DNA of 64,000 bases. Source: CAIXLI01 sp964587125. Its GTDB lineage: Bacteria > Pseudomonadota > Alphaproteobacteria > UBA9219. The notes below the pieces were generated by a model. It did not search any database. It saw only the letters and a program-made list of their open reading frames with translations, and was not told the DNA's origin. The stretch lies in the NCBI GenBank assembly GCA_964587125.1, contig CAZPKC010000007.1, forward strand, positions 1-64,000. The letters run 5' to 3'. The position numbers and the translations under genes were made by a program. This document shows positions 49,982 to 58,809 of the stretch, piece by piece. How positions within the stretch are numbered: position 1 is the stretch's first letter; every line of letters starts with the position of its first letter.

Positions 49982-50869
49982 ATGACTGAATCTGGAAAAA
50001 ATATTCTCGTCCTCGATCTCACCGAGGAGTTTGATACTGGCATTCTCGCTCTCCGTGACGGAGCGCTTGTTCTCGATGTCGCTCGCGAAATCGAGAAAGC
50101 GAGATTTCAGTTACTCGAATCCGAAGAAAAAGGGGGCGGGATTGTTCTTACCGCCCACTATTTTCCCGCACTTACTGTGGGGGAAGCAGATTTGGTTGAA
50201 AACGACTTGCGCCTTTTCTTCGGCCAGTTAGAAGACGCTAAGCGGGCTATGTCCATTTCTGTGGAAAATGCCTCGCTTGAGGGAATAGGCATGGAAACGG
50301 CTATCTCCCTTAGACTCCCTTTATCCGTTAAAAAAGAATTGGACGATCTCGTTAAATTATTTGAAGCCGACTATGGATACGAAAACCATTCTGCCGCCGA
50401 GGCAAAAGAAAGAGCGCGACGCTGGGACTCGCTCACCTCCGGCGTCGAGAACGATATTTCCCCTTGTGCTACTGTCCTTTGCTCAACGAAAAGCGAGGCA
50501 GTTTCTGCAGAGACAAACGCCGGATTCCGCCTGATCATGGAGGAAGCCCTGGAATTCACTTACGACTATCCGGAAAGTAGAAGCACCCAAGAAACGACTT
50601 CATCCGAAGAGAGGGTGACGTGCGTCGCCCATTTTGCCCGCAAATTAACGCCGAAGGAAACCAAACTGGCCGAAAATTATATATGCGGCCAATTCAAAAA
50701 ATTTGACATGCAAACTAAACTCCTTCCGCCCACAACCTCGCCGAGCGGTAACGCGACGCTCATTCAAATCGAATTTCCGCTATCTAATAAAAGGGCGGCG
50801 GATTCAGCCATAACATTTATCATGGGAAAAGTTTCTTCAGAGCGAGCCTTGCGCACTTTTTCCGTATAA
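49982..50869 (+). CDS. Unknown protein with internal duplication
   Basis: 295 residues, soluble, acidic. The region near 55-125 (VLTAHYFPALTVGEADLVEN..., then TAISLRLPLSVKKELDDL) resembles the region near 205-285 (CVAHFARKLTPKETKLAEN..., then TLIQIEFPLSNKRAADS) in order and spacing. Two copies of one alpha/beta domain with a helix-rich linker are therefore likely. A GGAG sits upstream of the ATG. No family recognised. It stands alone between the SDR gene and a surface-antigen gene. Confidence 0.65.
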   Translation: MTESGKNILVLDLTEEFDTGILALRDGALVLDVAREIEKARFQLLESEEKGGGIVLTAHYFPALTVGEADLVENDLRLFFGQLEDAKRAMSISVENASLEGIGMETAISLRLPLSVKKELDDLVKLFEADYGYENHSAAEAKERARRWDSLTSGVENDISPCATVLCSTKSEAVSAETNAGFRLIMEEALEFTYDYPESRSTQETTSSEERVTCVAHFARKLTPKETKLAENYICGQFKKFDMQTKLLPPTTSPSGNATLIQIEFPLSNKRAADSAITFIMGKVSSERALRTFSV

Positions 50870-50956
50870 TGGAAAGTTTTCTCTGCCCCAATCTTGCCAT
50901 AAGAATTTGATAATGGGGCCTAGACCCTAAATCGGGAAAGAAGGAAAGTCCGGCTC

Positions 50957-51430
50957 ATGCGCGCCCTCTCGTCGATCCTTTTCGGCACGATGTTTATCGC
51001 CTCTCTCGGCGCGGCAACTATCGCTTACGCAGGCGACGATGCCGTTATCGGCACCGGATTGGGCGCTGCGATTGGCGGTGTTCTCGGCAGCCAAATCGGA
51101 CACGGCCCGGAGCAGCTTTTGTCGACTGGCATAGGCGTCGGCATCGGGGGCATGATGGGCAACGCCATCGGCCACGATATGGATATGGAATCCTCTCCCC
51201 ATTATCCGAGCGGGGGTTATTCCATCATAAGCGAATCCCCTTCGACCGTTTATTATCCTTATGCGCCCAACTACGTCGCGCCGCCCGCCCCGCCGCCGAC
51301 GTATATCGACCAGAACGCCGGAACCTATTGCCGCCCCTATTCGCAGGAAATCCGCATCGACGGGCAACTTCAGGAAAGCTATGGAACCGCTTGCCTGCAG
51401 CAGGACGGAACGTGGCGTATCGTTCAGTAA
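50957..51430 (+). CDS. 17-kDa surface antigen-like glycine-zipper protein
   Basis: 157 residues with a signal peptide (hydrophobic 5-22, probable cut after AYA at 25; no lipobox Cys). Residues 30-75 form a double glycine zipper (GTGLGAAIGGVLGS, GIGVGIGGMMGN), a membrane-inserting helix pair. A Pro/Tyr-rich linker leads to the C-terminal YCRPYSQEIRIDG...YGTACLQQDGTWRIV domain of the Rickettsia 17-kDa antigen family. Envelope-located, function unknown. It is convergent with the TadG-like gene. Confidence 0.85.
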   Translation: MRALSSILFGTMFIASLGAATIAYAGDDAVIGTGLGAAIGGVLGSQIGHGPEQLLSTGIGVGIGGMMGNAIGHDMDMESSPHYPSGGYSIISESPSTVYYPYAPNYVAPPAPPPTYIDQNAGTYCRPYSQEIRIDGQLQESYGTACLQQDGTWRIVQ

Positions 51431-51444
51431 AGTGCGCGCTCTTC

Positions 51445-53175
51445 TTACTCGCTCAGCCACAGCTTGGTCAGCGAATTGGCGATGGAGTTAAGGGCCGTGT
51501 CGAAGGCCGACCAGTCGCTATTCGAAAACCAATAGATGTAGTTCGATCCCGTCGCGCAGCCCGACATGAACGAGGGAAGGCCGTCGACGGTTCCATCGGG
51601 GCTATAGCCGAGCGTATAGATCAGGATTCCTTTTTGCTTCAAATACGTGCAGACGTTCGGCGTGCCGCTCGAATTATACACGCGATTTTCGATAATGGTG
51701 TCGGCCGAAGACATACTCGTGGTTCCCAACTTGTTATCGCTCAGGTATCCGTAAGCGCCGCGGATATTGTTATCGATAATGTTGTAGCTCGTCCACGGGC
51801 CTTGGGCCGTCGACGTTCCTTCGACCCAGACGATGACTTTGTTCCACCCCGTCGTGTTATAAGGATGAGGAAGCGCGTTGCCTTGGGAATCCGTCATGCT
51901 GCCCCATAAGCCCGTCCATTTCGGAGACAGCGTGTTCCATCCCCATTCCAGCCCCTGATCGGGCAACCAGTCGCCTTGAACCCATTGGATGCTGTCGATG
52001 GCGGCCATCGCGGCCGTCGCGCTGTTGGTCAACGGAACGATCGGCGACGGACACATGAAATTCGGTCCCTGATTTGCCGTGTTCAAAGGTGTCGTATAGT
52101 ACTGCTGATTCGAGCTGCCCACGTTGACAACGCCCTGCCATATGTTCAACCCAAGCTCATTCTTCCATGTCGAACCTTGCTGCGAGTCCGTTTGTTGCAG
52201 ATTGTTCAAGCCATTCCACCCCAAACAATTGTTTCCCTCGGAACTGTTCAGATAGCCCGATCCTCCTGAACATCCGGTTCCTCCCGAGTAGTGCGAAAAA
52301 TCGGCGTTCGCAACGGTGGACGAAATGGCCATTTTACTGGCGATTGTTGCTGCGGTATCGCTAGGATAATAATTCTGGACAAACGAGGCCGTTGTCGGAG
52401 TATCGTCCAGCAAAGCCTCGGGCGCGGAGTTTCCGTTCATATCCGTCCCGTTGCCGCTCCGCGCATCGACGCAACCGCCCCACGAACCTCCGCCCCATTG
52501 CGTCGTGGCGTACGAAGAATTGGTGGGTGCGGTCGTCCATCCGACGTTTTGCGTGCCGATGTTGACGGTTTGGTTAAACGGCACGATGGACACGTAAAGA
52601 TTGCCGCTGACCCCTGGCGCGCTGGTGAACAAGTCGGTGATAAACCCCTGTAGCCCGTTTACGAATTCAGACAAGCTGTCGCCGTAGCTGACATCGATGA
52701 TCAGCGTCACTTCAAGCCCCGCGATTTGGCGCGAGATCGTCGAATTGGCGCTGACGATCACGCTTGACGGGCCAAGCACTTGCATGAAAGTTGTCGGCAC
52801 CGTCGCCGAGGCCGTCAGGCCGATCACGGTTGTTGACGCGTTGGAGTTGGAGGTTTGCGCGACGACGTCTCCGCTCCCATCCTGAGGAACGAGCGTGGCT
52901 CCGAGGTAGCCGTTGAAATTGACAGCCAAATATTTATTCGCCTCGGCGACAGGGTCCCCCGCGACGAGCGTTCCGGCCGCGAGCGTCGCCGCGTCGAGCG
53001 AAAATTGCAATCTCGATTGCACCAGTTGCGCCCGTCCCAGATCGATCGCAATCCCGACGAAGGTGACAAGCGTCAGAATCGCGCCCGCCATCAACGGCAG
53101 CGTCATCCCGCTTTCCGAACGACCGAAGAAGCCGATGCGGCCAGGAAGAAAACGAAAGAATGCGATTGTTTTCAT
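51445..53175 (-). CDS. TadG-like pilus assembly protein
   Basis: 576 residues. Short basic N-terminus, then one hydrophobic segment (about 24-48: TLPLMAGAILTLVTFVGIAIDLGRAQ) followed by SRLQFSLDAATLAAGTL, the TadE/TadG start. The long exported part is rich in Ser, Thr, Asn and Gly, with a von Willebrand A-like region (LIIDVSYGDS near the middle and FTLGYSPDG at the end, weak MIDAS). The C-terminus (YIYWFSNSDWSAFDTALNSIANSL) is typical of TadG-like proteins. It is last in a set of three Tad-type genes on this strand. Confidence 0.82.
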   Translation of the reverse strand: MKTIAFFRFLPGRIGFFGRSESGMTLPLMAGAILTLVTFVGIAIDLGRAQLVQSRLQFSLDAATLAAGTLVAGDPVAEANKYLAVNFNGYLGATLVPQDGSGDVVAQTSNSNASTTVIGLTASATVPTTFMQVLGPSSVIVSANSTISRQIAGLEVTLIIDVSYGDSLSEFVNGLQGFITDLFTSAPGVSGNLYVSIVPFNQTVNIGTQNVGWTTAPTNSSYATTQWGGGSWGGCVDARSGNGTDMNGNSAPEALLDDTPTTASFVQNYYPSDTAATIASKMAISSTVANADFSHYSGGTGCSGGSGYLNSSEGNNCLGWNGLNNLQQTDSQQGSTWKNELGLNIWQGVVNVGSSNQQYYTTPLNTANQGPNFMCPSPIVPLTNSATAAMAAIDSIQWVQGDWLPDQGLEWGWNTLSPKWTGLWGSMTDSQGNALPHPYNTTGWNKVIVWVEGTSTAQGPWTSYNIIDNNIRGAYGYLSDNKLGTTSMSSADTIIENRVYNSSGTPNVCTYLKQKGILIYTLGYSPDGTVDGLPSFMSGCATGSNYIYWFSNSDWSAFDTALNSIANSLTKLWLSE

Positions 53176-53186
53176 GACATCCTCTC

Positions 53187-53798
53187 TTAAGTTGTCGGCA
53201 CTGTAATCAACAAACTCAGCCGCGGCTTATACACGGCGGCCCTGTAAATCGTCGTCGATGGAAATAGCCCCGAACTCAGAAATACCGGGGTAAATTTGTA
53301 AGTGACTTCCGAGACGATGACGTTTTCATTTGCGCCCACCGTCAGCGTTTGCCCATTCTTCAAAGTGAGCGTGGCGCCGCTGATGACAATATCGTTGGCG
53401 ACCGGCGTGGGATGGGTCGTCGTCGGCACGGCTGACGTATTCGCGCTCGAATAGTTCCAGCAAAGCTGGATGGTGCTGCTTGACGGCCCCAGATAGAAGG
53501 ACGAAACGACCACGACGCCGCCGTTGCTCGAGAACGAGAAAGGATTCATCAGAAGGCTCGACGCCGTGAAGATATCCTTCATATTCTCCGTCGTGATCGG
53601 ATTGTACTGCGTGACGATATCGGTAGTGGTGTAGGCGATCCGATCGACCTTTTCATTGACCAACAAATAATAGCCTCCGTCGAAAAGGCCGAGCATAAAC
53701 GTCATCCATATCGGCAAAGTCAGCGCAAATTCGAGCGCCGCCGTGCCGCGGCGCGCGCGGCGTCTCCACTCTGCTGATTTTTTCTCAGTAAGCTTCAT
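53187..53798 (-). CDS. TadE-like pseudopilin
   Basis: 203 residues. N-terminal RRARRGTAALEFALTLPIWMTFMLGLFDGGYYL is the TadE signature: basic residues, then AALEFAL and one membrane helix. The rest (about 55-203) is exported, rich in beta-type residues. TadE proteins are minor pseudopilins or anchors of Flp/Tad pili. It overlaps the preceding TadE-like gene by 14 bases and precedes the TadG-like gene by 11. Confidence 0.82.
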   Translation of the reverse strand: MKLTEKKSAEWRRRARRGTAALEFALTLPIWMTFMLGLFDGGYYLLVNEKVDRIAYTTTDIVTQYNPITTENMKDIFTASSLLMNPFSFSSNGGVVVVSSFYLGPSSSTIQLCWNYSSANTSAVPTTTHPTPVANDIVISGATLTLKNGQTLTVGANENVIVSEVTYKFTPVFLSSGLFPSTTIYRAAVYKPRLSLLITVPTT

Positions 53799-54330
53799 TT
53801 TGCACGATGATTGTCGAGGTTAATTGAACAACGTTATTGTCGCCGACGGTTTGGCAAGAACTTATTAAAGCCGCGCACAAAAACGGCGTGAAGAGATACC
53901 AATTATACGTGACGGTATAGGCGACGATGGATTTAGTCGTGCTGGTCGTCGCACCGCCGAAATTATTCTGCACCGCCGTTCCTCCGCCCGCAGCCGCGTT
54001 GCTAAAGCTTGTGTAATCCGTTCCCATTATCGTGAAGCGGCCCGATGCGACGGATGTATCGAACAGCGAGCCGTAATTGGACAATTCGTTGCTAACGTAT
54101 TGCAGAATCGTCGAAGCTTGCGTTGCGGGCAGCCCATTGATGTCTCCGCTCGCGACGTATCCGGTTTTGCCTATGCGCGACGCGTTAAAAGCGGCGTTTT
54201 CAAGCAATTGCTGCGCGCCTTCCATCAGGCAAAGTTCGACAATCCCTATGAGCAGGTAGAAAAATGGCGTCGAAAGAAGAGCAAATTCCATAGTGACGCT
54301 GCCGCGCCGCCATGCGTCGCGCTTTGGCAT
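53785..54330 (-). CDS. TadE-like pseudopilin
   Basis: 181 residues from ATG 54330, with GAGGA five bases upstream; a start at 54369 is possible. The N-terminal WRRGSVTMEFALLSTPFFYLLIGIVELCLM is the TadE pattern with Glu at the +5-like position of the helix. The exported part has two Cys near the end (FLCAALISSCQ). It is first in the trio of Tad-type genes. No tadABC secretion ATPase or platform genes lie in the window. Confidence 0.78.
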   Translation of the reverse strand: MPKRDAWRRGSVTMEFALLSTPFFYLLIGIVELCLMEGAQQLLENAAFNASRIGKTGYVASGDINGLPATQASTILQYVSNELSNYGSLFDTSVASGRFTIMGTDYTSFSNAAAGGGTAVQNNFGGATTSTTKSIVAYTVTYNWYLFTPFLCAALISSCQTVGDNNVVQLTSTIIVQNEAY

Positions 54331-54611
54331 CCTCGTCCTCGATCGAAACCATGACAGGCATCCGGCCATGCGATGCGACCCCCTTACTTCGCTGGAATAA
54401 CTGCATAAACGAGAGATATTCCCACGCTCTAAGTATCCCACCTATGCCTTACCATGGGGTTAACTATAGTGAGGATTTATGAAAATTTGAGGAATTTCGA
54501 AAATCGAATGAATTTATCGCCGAAGAAACAACTCCTTGTTCCGGCGTGTAAAACCTAAACGCACGATTATGGATAAGACGAAAATAGATCCCCGCTCTCG
54601 CGGGGATGCGG

Positions 54612-54651
54612 TTTTTCTAAGCTCTCGCGAAGAAGCGAGCGCTAAGAAAAA
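54612..54651. terminator. Terminator downstream of infC
   Basis: Two 17-base arms (TTTTTCTAAGC... and its near-complement, two mismatches) with a GAAGAA loop. On the minus strand it starts three bases beyond the infC stop and ends in T-rich sequence. A second hairpin, CCCCG with CGGGG, lies at 54590-54605. The rest of the gap 54331-54600 shows nothing distinct. Confidence 0.7.
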
Positions 54652-54654
54652 GTC

Positions 54655-55212
54655 TCATTTGGCCGACATGATCATGATCATCTGGCGACCTTCGAAGCTC
54701 GGATCGGTTTCGATCTTACCGTAGGGATCAAGCTCGGCGCGGACGCGTGCAAAAACCTGATACGCAATCTCCTGATGCGCCATTTCGCGGCCCCGAAAGC
54801 GCATCGTGACCTTGACTTTGTCGCCGCCTTTTAAAAACGCAACCGCGCTTTTCATTTTGATGTCGAAGTCGTGGTCGTCGATCGTCGGACGCAATTTGAT
54901 CTCTTTAAGTTCGATGACCTTTTGCTTTTTGCGAGCTTCGGCGGCTTTTTTCTGCATTTCGTATTTGTATTTGCCGTAATCGAGAACCTTGCAGACGGGC
55001 GGATCGGCGTTCGGGGAAATTTCGACCAGATCGAGCCCGGATTCTTCGGCCAGCGCGAGGGCATCGCGGATAACCATGACGCCGCGCATTTCGCCAGAGG
55101 CATCGACAACTCGAACCTCTCGGCAGGTAATATCGGCATTAACGCGCGGACCGTCGTCTTTTTCGCGACGCGGCGGTTCGCTGCGGCTGCGATTAACTGG
55201 TGGTGGAGAGAT
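54655..55212 (-). CDS. infC: Translation initiation factor IF-3
   Basis: 185 residues if translation begins at the codon ATC at 55212, which follows AAGGAG by six bases. No ATG sits at this spot; a GTG at 55236 lies upstream of that ribosome site and is less likely. IF-3 normally starts at rare AUU, AUC or AUA codons so that it can limit its own synthesis. N-domain: GPRVNADITCREVRVV and GLDLVEISPNADPPVCKV; linker rich in Lys; C-domain: KVKVTMRFRGREMAHQEIA. Length fits the family (about 175-185). A GC-poor terminator follows. Confidence 0.95.
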   Translation of the reverse strand: MSPPPVNRSRSEPPRREKDDGPRVNADITCREVRVVDASGEMRGVMVIRDALALAEESGLDLVEISPNADPPVCKVLDYGKYKYEMQKKAAEARKKQKVIELKEIKLRPTIDDHDFDIKMKSAVAFLKGGDKVKVTMRFRGREMAHQEIAYQVFARVRAELDPYGKIETDPSFEGRQMIMIMSAK

Positions 55213-55412
55213 GGAAGACTCCTTTAATAGTTGCACAAAGCGGGGAAATCCCCGACAGACGCGTCAAATTAAAGAAAAACTGAGTTTCGTCAACAACTAA
55301 AGAGGAAATCGACAACTTATGCCAAATACGATTGCAAGAAAGCCTCATCTTTTGCCCTTGTTTTTCCATAATCAATGGTCATTCTCTGCCCACCCTATAT
55401 AGTGTGTGAGTT

Positions 55413-57347
55413 ATGCCCTCGAAAAAACGCGCGCCCAAAGTCCGAAAAAGCAAGAAAAAGCCAGACGTTGCGCCTTCTTTTGCTCGTTTTTGCATCCTTG
55501 CCGGAATTTGGGGCTTTGTCGCCGTTATTCTCTACGTCGGCACGTGCGCGATCGACCTACCGGACGTTCATCAGGTTACGCAAGCCCCTTTGCGCCCTTC
55601 GGTCGAGCTTGAGGCCGCGGACGGAACCGTTTTCGCCCGTTTCGGGGATTTGGTCGGCGATCAGGTCACGCTTGCCGAACTTCCCGATTACGTGCCCGAA
55701 GCGATTATCGCCATCGAAGACCGCCGGTTTTACAAGCACTTCGGCATCGATATATGGGGCATTCTGCGCGCGCTGACGCGCAACGTTGCCGCCGGACATA
55801 CCGTTCAGGGCGGATCGACTCTAACGCAGCAGTTGGCGAAGAATTTGTTCCTGACTCCCGAACGCGCGATCAAGCGCAAGGTTCAGGAGATGCTTCTCGC
55901 CTTGTGGCTCGAGCACACCTATACGAAAGACCAAATCCTGACCGCCTATCTGAACCGCGTTTATCTGGGCAGCGGGGCGTACGGCATCGACGCCGCCGCA
56001 CGGACATATTTCGGCAAGCCCGCGCGCGATCTGACGTTGCAGGAATCCGCGCTGATCGCGGGATTGCTGCGCGCGCCGTCGCGCTATTCGCCCATGCACG
56101 ATCCCGCGCAGGCAATGGAACGCGCCAAGGTCGTTTTGCAAGCAATGGTCGAGGAAGGATTCATCACGGAGGCGAAGCGCCACGCAGCGATCACCAGCGC
56201 GCCAAAAGTCGAGATCAAGCAGACGGGAGGCGACAACGAACGTTATTTCGCCGATTGGGTTTACGACCAGCTTGGGCCTTTGATTCAGGACACGCAGCAG
56301 GACATGATCGTCAAGACAACGCTGGATTTGAATCTGGAGCGCCTCGCGGTGCGCGATATCGAGGACATGCTTTCCCAACAAAGCGCGCCGCGGAAAATAT
56401 CCGAAGCGGCATTAATAACGATGGCTCCGGACGGCGCGGTGCGCGCTTTGACGGGAGGCCGCGATTACCGCAAAAGCCAGTTCAACCGCGCTACGCAAGC
56501 GATGCGCCAGCCCGGATCTTCCTTCAAGCCGATTGTTTATCTGGCCGCGATAGAGCAAGGATTGATGCCGGATGACATTATCCCCGACGAACCTTTGACA
56601 ATCGGCGATTATTCACCGACCGACTTTGAGAATAAATATCTCGGCCCGATTACCGTCCGGCAGGCTTTGGCGGAATCAATCAATACGGTCGCGGTTCGCG
56701 TTCTGCAACGCGCGGGTATCGGCAAGGTTATCGAAACCGCGAACGATTTGGGAATTTCATCTCCCTTGGAACACGACGCGGCCTTGGCATTGGGCGCAAG
56801 CGAAGTGACGCCTATGGAATTGGCGACGGTTTATGCGTCGTTGGCGGCTGGCGGCAGAGCGATCAGCCCTTACGCGATCAAGGAAATCGACACCCGCGCG
56901 GGACAGGTTCTTTTCCGGCATGACGACGTGACGCCTCCGCAAGTCGTGGACGCGAGCGCGGTGACGACGCTGACGCGCATGATGGAAGACGTCGTAAAAT
57001 GGGGAACGGGCAAGGCAGCCGCGCTCGGCACGCGCCCCGTCGCGGGGAAAACCGGAACGACTTCCGATTTCCGCGATGCGTGGTTTGCGGGATTCACGGG
57101 CGATTACACGACCGTCGTGTGGATGGGCAACGACGACAACTCCCCTACCCTCAAAGTCACCGGAGGAAGCTTGCCCGCCGCTTTGTGGCATAACTATATG
57201 ACGGACGCCGAGGAAAATCTGCCCGAGGCGAGTTTAGGAAACGGCGGCGTCGCGCAGCAGATCATCGACAACGCGGGAGCGGTGACCGAGGATATGTCGA
57301 AAGCATTCGGGGCGTTTATAGAGAGCGTGGTGGGGAAGAAACAGTAA
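55413..57347 (+). CDS. Penicillin-binding protein 1A-type (class A)
   Basis: 644 residues. Basic cytoplasmic start, TM helix about 26-48, glycosyltransferase GT51 domain (EDRRFYKHFGID with the catalytic Glu, GGSTLTQQLAKNL, VYLGSGAYGIDAA), then the transpeptidase domain with SxxK as SSFK, SxN as SIN and KTG as GKTGTT. All key residues are present, so it should polymerise and cross-link peptidoglycan. It is divergent from infC. Confidence 0.94.
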   Translation: MPSKKRAPKVRKSKKKPDVAPSFARFCILAGIWGFVAVILYVGTCAIDLPDVHQVTQAPLRPSVELEAADGTVFARFGDLVGDQVTLAELPDYVPEAIIAIEDRRFYKHFGIDIWGILRALTRNVAAGHTVQGGSTLTQQLAKNLFLTPERAIKRKVQEMLLALWLEHTYTKDQILTAYLNRVYLGSGAYGIDAAARTYFGKPARDLTLQESALIAGLLRAPSRYSPMHDPAQAMERAKVVLQAMVEEGFITEAKRHAAITSAPKVEIKQTGGDNERYFADWVYDQLGPLIQDTQQDMIVKTTLDLNLERLAVRDIEDMLSQQSAPRKISEAALITMAPDGAVRALTGGRDYRKSQFNRATQAMRQPGSSFKPIVYLAAIEQGLMPDDIIPDEPLTIGDYSPTDFENKYLGPITVRQALAESINTVAVRVLQRAGIGKVIETANDLGISSPLEHDAALALGASEVTPMELATVYASLAAGGRAISPYAIKEIDTRAGQVLFRHDDVTPPQVVDASAVTTLTRMMEDVVKWGTGKAAALGTRPVAGKTGTTSDFRDAWFAGFTGDYTTVVWMGNDDNSPTLKVTGGSLPAALWHNYMTDAEENLPEASLGNGGVAQQIIDNAGAVTEDMSKAFGAFIESVVGKKQ

Positions 57348-57349
57348 TC

Positions 57350-58267
57350 TTATCTCCGGCATTGCATACATGCGTAAAGATGGCGAATTTCTAGCCTTTT
57401 TGAGCGTTTGCAGGAATTTTCCGAACGCCGTTCCTGCTTGCTCTGCTCCGGTAGCTTTTCGTTTAAGCTTGCGGCTTTCAAGCTTTCATCATTTGTAAGG
57501 ACAGGTTTTACTTCAACATCAAGCGTGGCTTTCTGTGTTGCTGTGTTTGTATAATTCTTTTGAGCTTGCGCCTGCGAAAGAGCGGGAGCGAGAGCCGTTT
57601 TTTGAATAGGAATTAATCCGAAATGAGACGCTGCCGCGCCCATGCCTGCCGTTAAACTTCCTGCCGCTCCTATTATAAGAGGAACAAGCCCAAAACCGGC
57701 CACGATGCTTGCTACACCAAGAACAACGCTAACTATACCAAGCACTATGCTCACTTTCGTCCAAAAATCAGCTCTTTTGTTAGCAGCGTTTGCTCTTTCG
57801 TTTGCGGTTTTTAGATCGCCGCTCATTTCCTCCAGTTTTTGCTTATGCTGAGTCAGCATCAGTTTTGTAGCATCGCGATCTCTTTGAGCTTCATCGCGCG
57901 CTCTTTCCGCATTATTCAGTTTATTTATTACCAGAGTATTTTGATCAATCAGCTTTGTGTTATGATTAAGCACTTCTTGCAGGTCCGCAGCCATTTGTCT
58001 GCTGTATGCTTTAATATCCTTAATATCCTGACGATTCTCATGCTTTTCCGAAGATTCGGATTCTCGGCGCACGCGGGTAATTCCATCCGAAATTTTTTGA
58101 CCGTCTCGTAAGACGTTAATCGCCCCTCTATAATTTTCAGGGCTTTTCTTGGCTTTTTCTAAAAATATAAATAGAGCCAACGCCGCGTATGGATCCAATT
58201 CTCGTTGACCCATTGAAAATTTTCTATAGGCTTCTGCAATAAAAACGTCTGGAATATCAAAAACCAT
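57350..58267 (-). CDS. Coiled-coil protein with hydrophobic segment, unknown
   Basis: 305 residues. Residues 70-165 are a charged coiled coil (long runs of heptad-type L, I, A with many E, K, R, N). Residues 168-210 form one or two membrane spans (VSIVLGIVSVVLGVASIVAG, then GLVPLIIGAAGSLTAGMG). The C-terminus is basic with CxxC (ACMQC). GGAGGGAG precedes the ATG. No family recognised. The DNA is more AT-rich than the PBP gene beside it. Three bases separate the convergent PBP stop. Confidence 0.65.
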   Translation of the reverse strand: MVFDIPDVFIAEAYRKFSMGQRELDPYAALALFIFLEKAKKSPENYRGAINVLRDGQKISDGITRVRRESESSEKHENRQDIKDIKAYSRQMAADLQEVLNHNTKLIDQNTLVINKLNNAERARDEAQRDRDATKLMLTQHKQKLEEMSGDLKTANERANAANKRADFWTKVSIVLGIVSVVLGVASIVAGFGLVPLIIGAAGSLTAGMGAAASHFGLIPIQKTALAPALSQAQAQKNYTNTATQKATLDVEVKPVLTNDESLKAASLNEKLPEQSKQERRSENSCKRSKRLEIRHLYACMQCRR

Positions 58268-58393
58268 AAAACTCCCTCCACCAAAATATACGGGGATTGT
58301 ATAAGACTATGATTAGGGGAAGATTAATTTCGAATAATTATTTCATAAGAAAAGCGCGCCAAGATCGTGCCGACAGCTACATACTAAAAACGC

Positions 58394-58756
58394 CTAGAAA
58401 CCAAACACGCTTTTGTCATTGACAAGTCTGTTAATCATATCTCTCATCGCCTGTTCACGACGCTCCGCCATATGCTCACAGAGTCCCTCAAAAGACTTTC
58501 CCGTATAATGATCCGGCACGCGCGCAGCCGTATTGTCCGCAACTTCTTTCCCCGTTGCAATCAATCCTTCGCGCGGCGATATGTTCTCTTCTGCTTGCAT
58601 TCCAACGTCTCCGCTTCCTGACCCCGAGCGATCTCCAGCGGAGGAATTATAGCGCGTAGCCTCTGACATTTCTATATGTCCCTGTTCATTATAACTTTCA
58701 TAAAAAGCCTCAACCTGAGAATACGTGTGTTTGGTTGATAAACCTTTAATATTCAT
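58394..58756 (-). CDS. Small orphan protein
   Basis: 120 residues from ATG 58756; no clear ribosome site. Hydrophilic, with Ser/Gly-rich middle (residues 38-50) and a helical C-terminal part (EGLCEHMAERREQAMRDMINRL). No family recognised. It stands in an AT-rich stretch between the coiled-coil gene and rsmD, both on this strand. Confidence 0.45.
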   Translation of the reverse strand: MNIKGLSTKHTYSQVEAFYESYNEQGHIEMSEATRYNSSAGDRSGSGSGDVGMQAEENISPREGLIATGKEVADNTAARVPDHYTGKSFEGLCEHMAERREQAMRDMINRLVNDKSVFGF

Positions 58757-58809
58757 GGTTAAAATCAAAACATATGAACTAATCAGATTAAAGACTTACG
58801 CCCTAAAAC

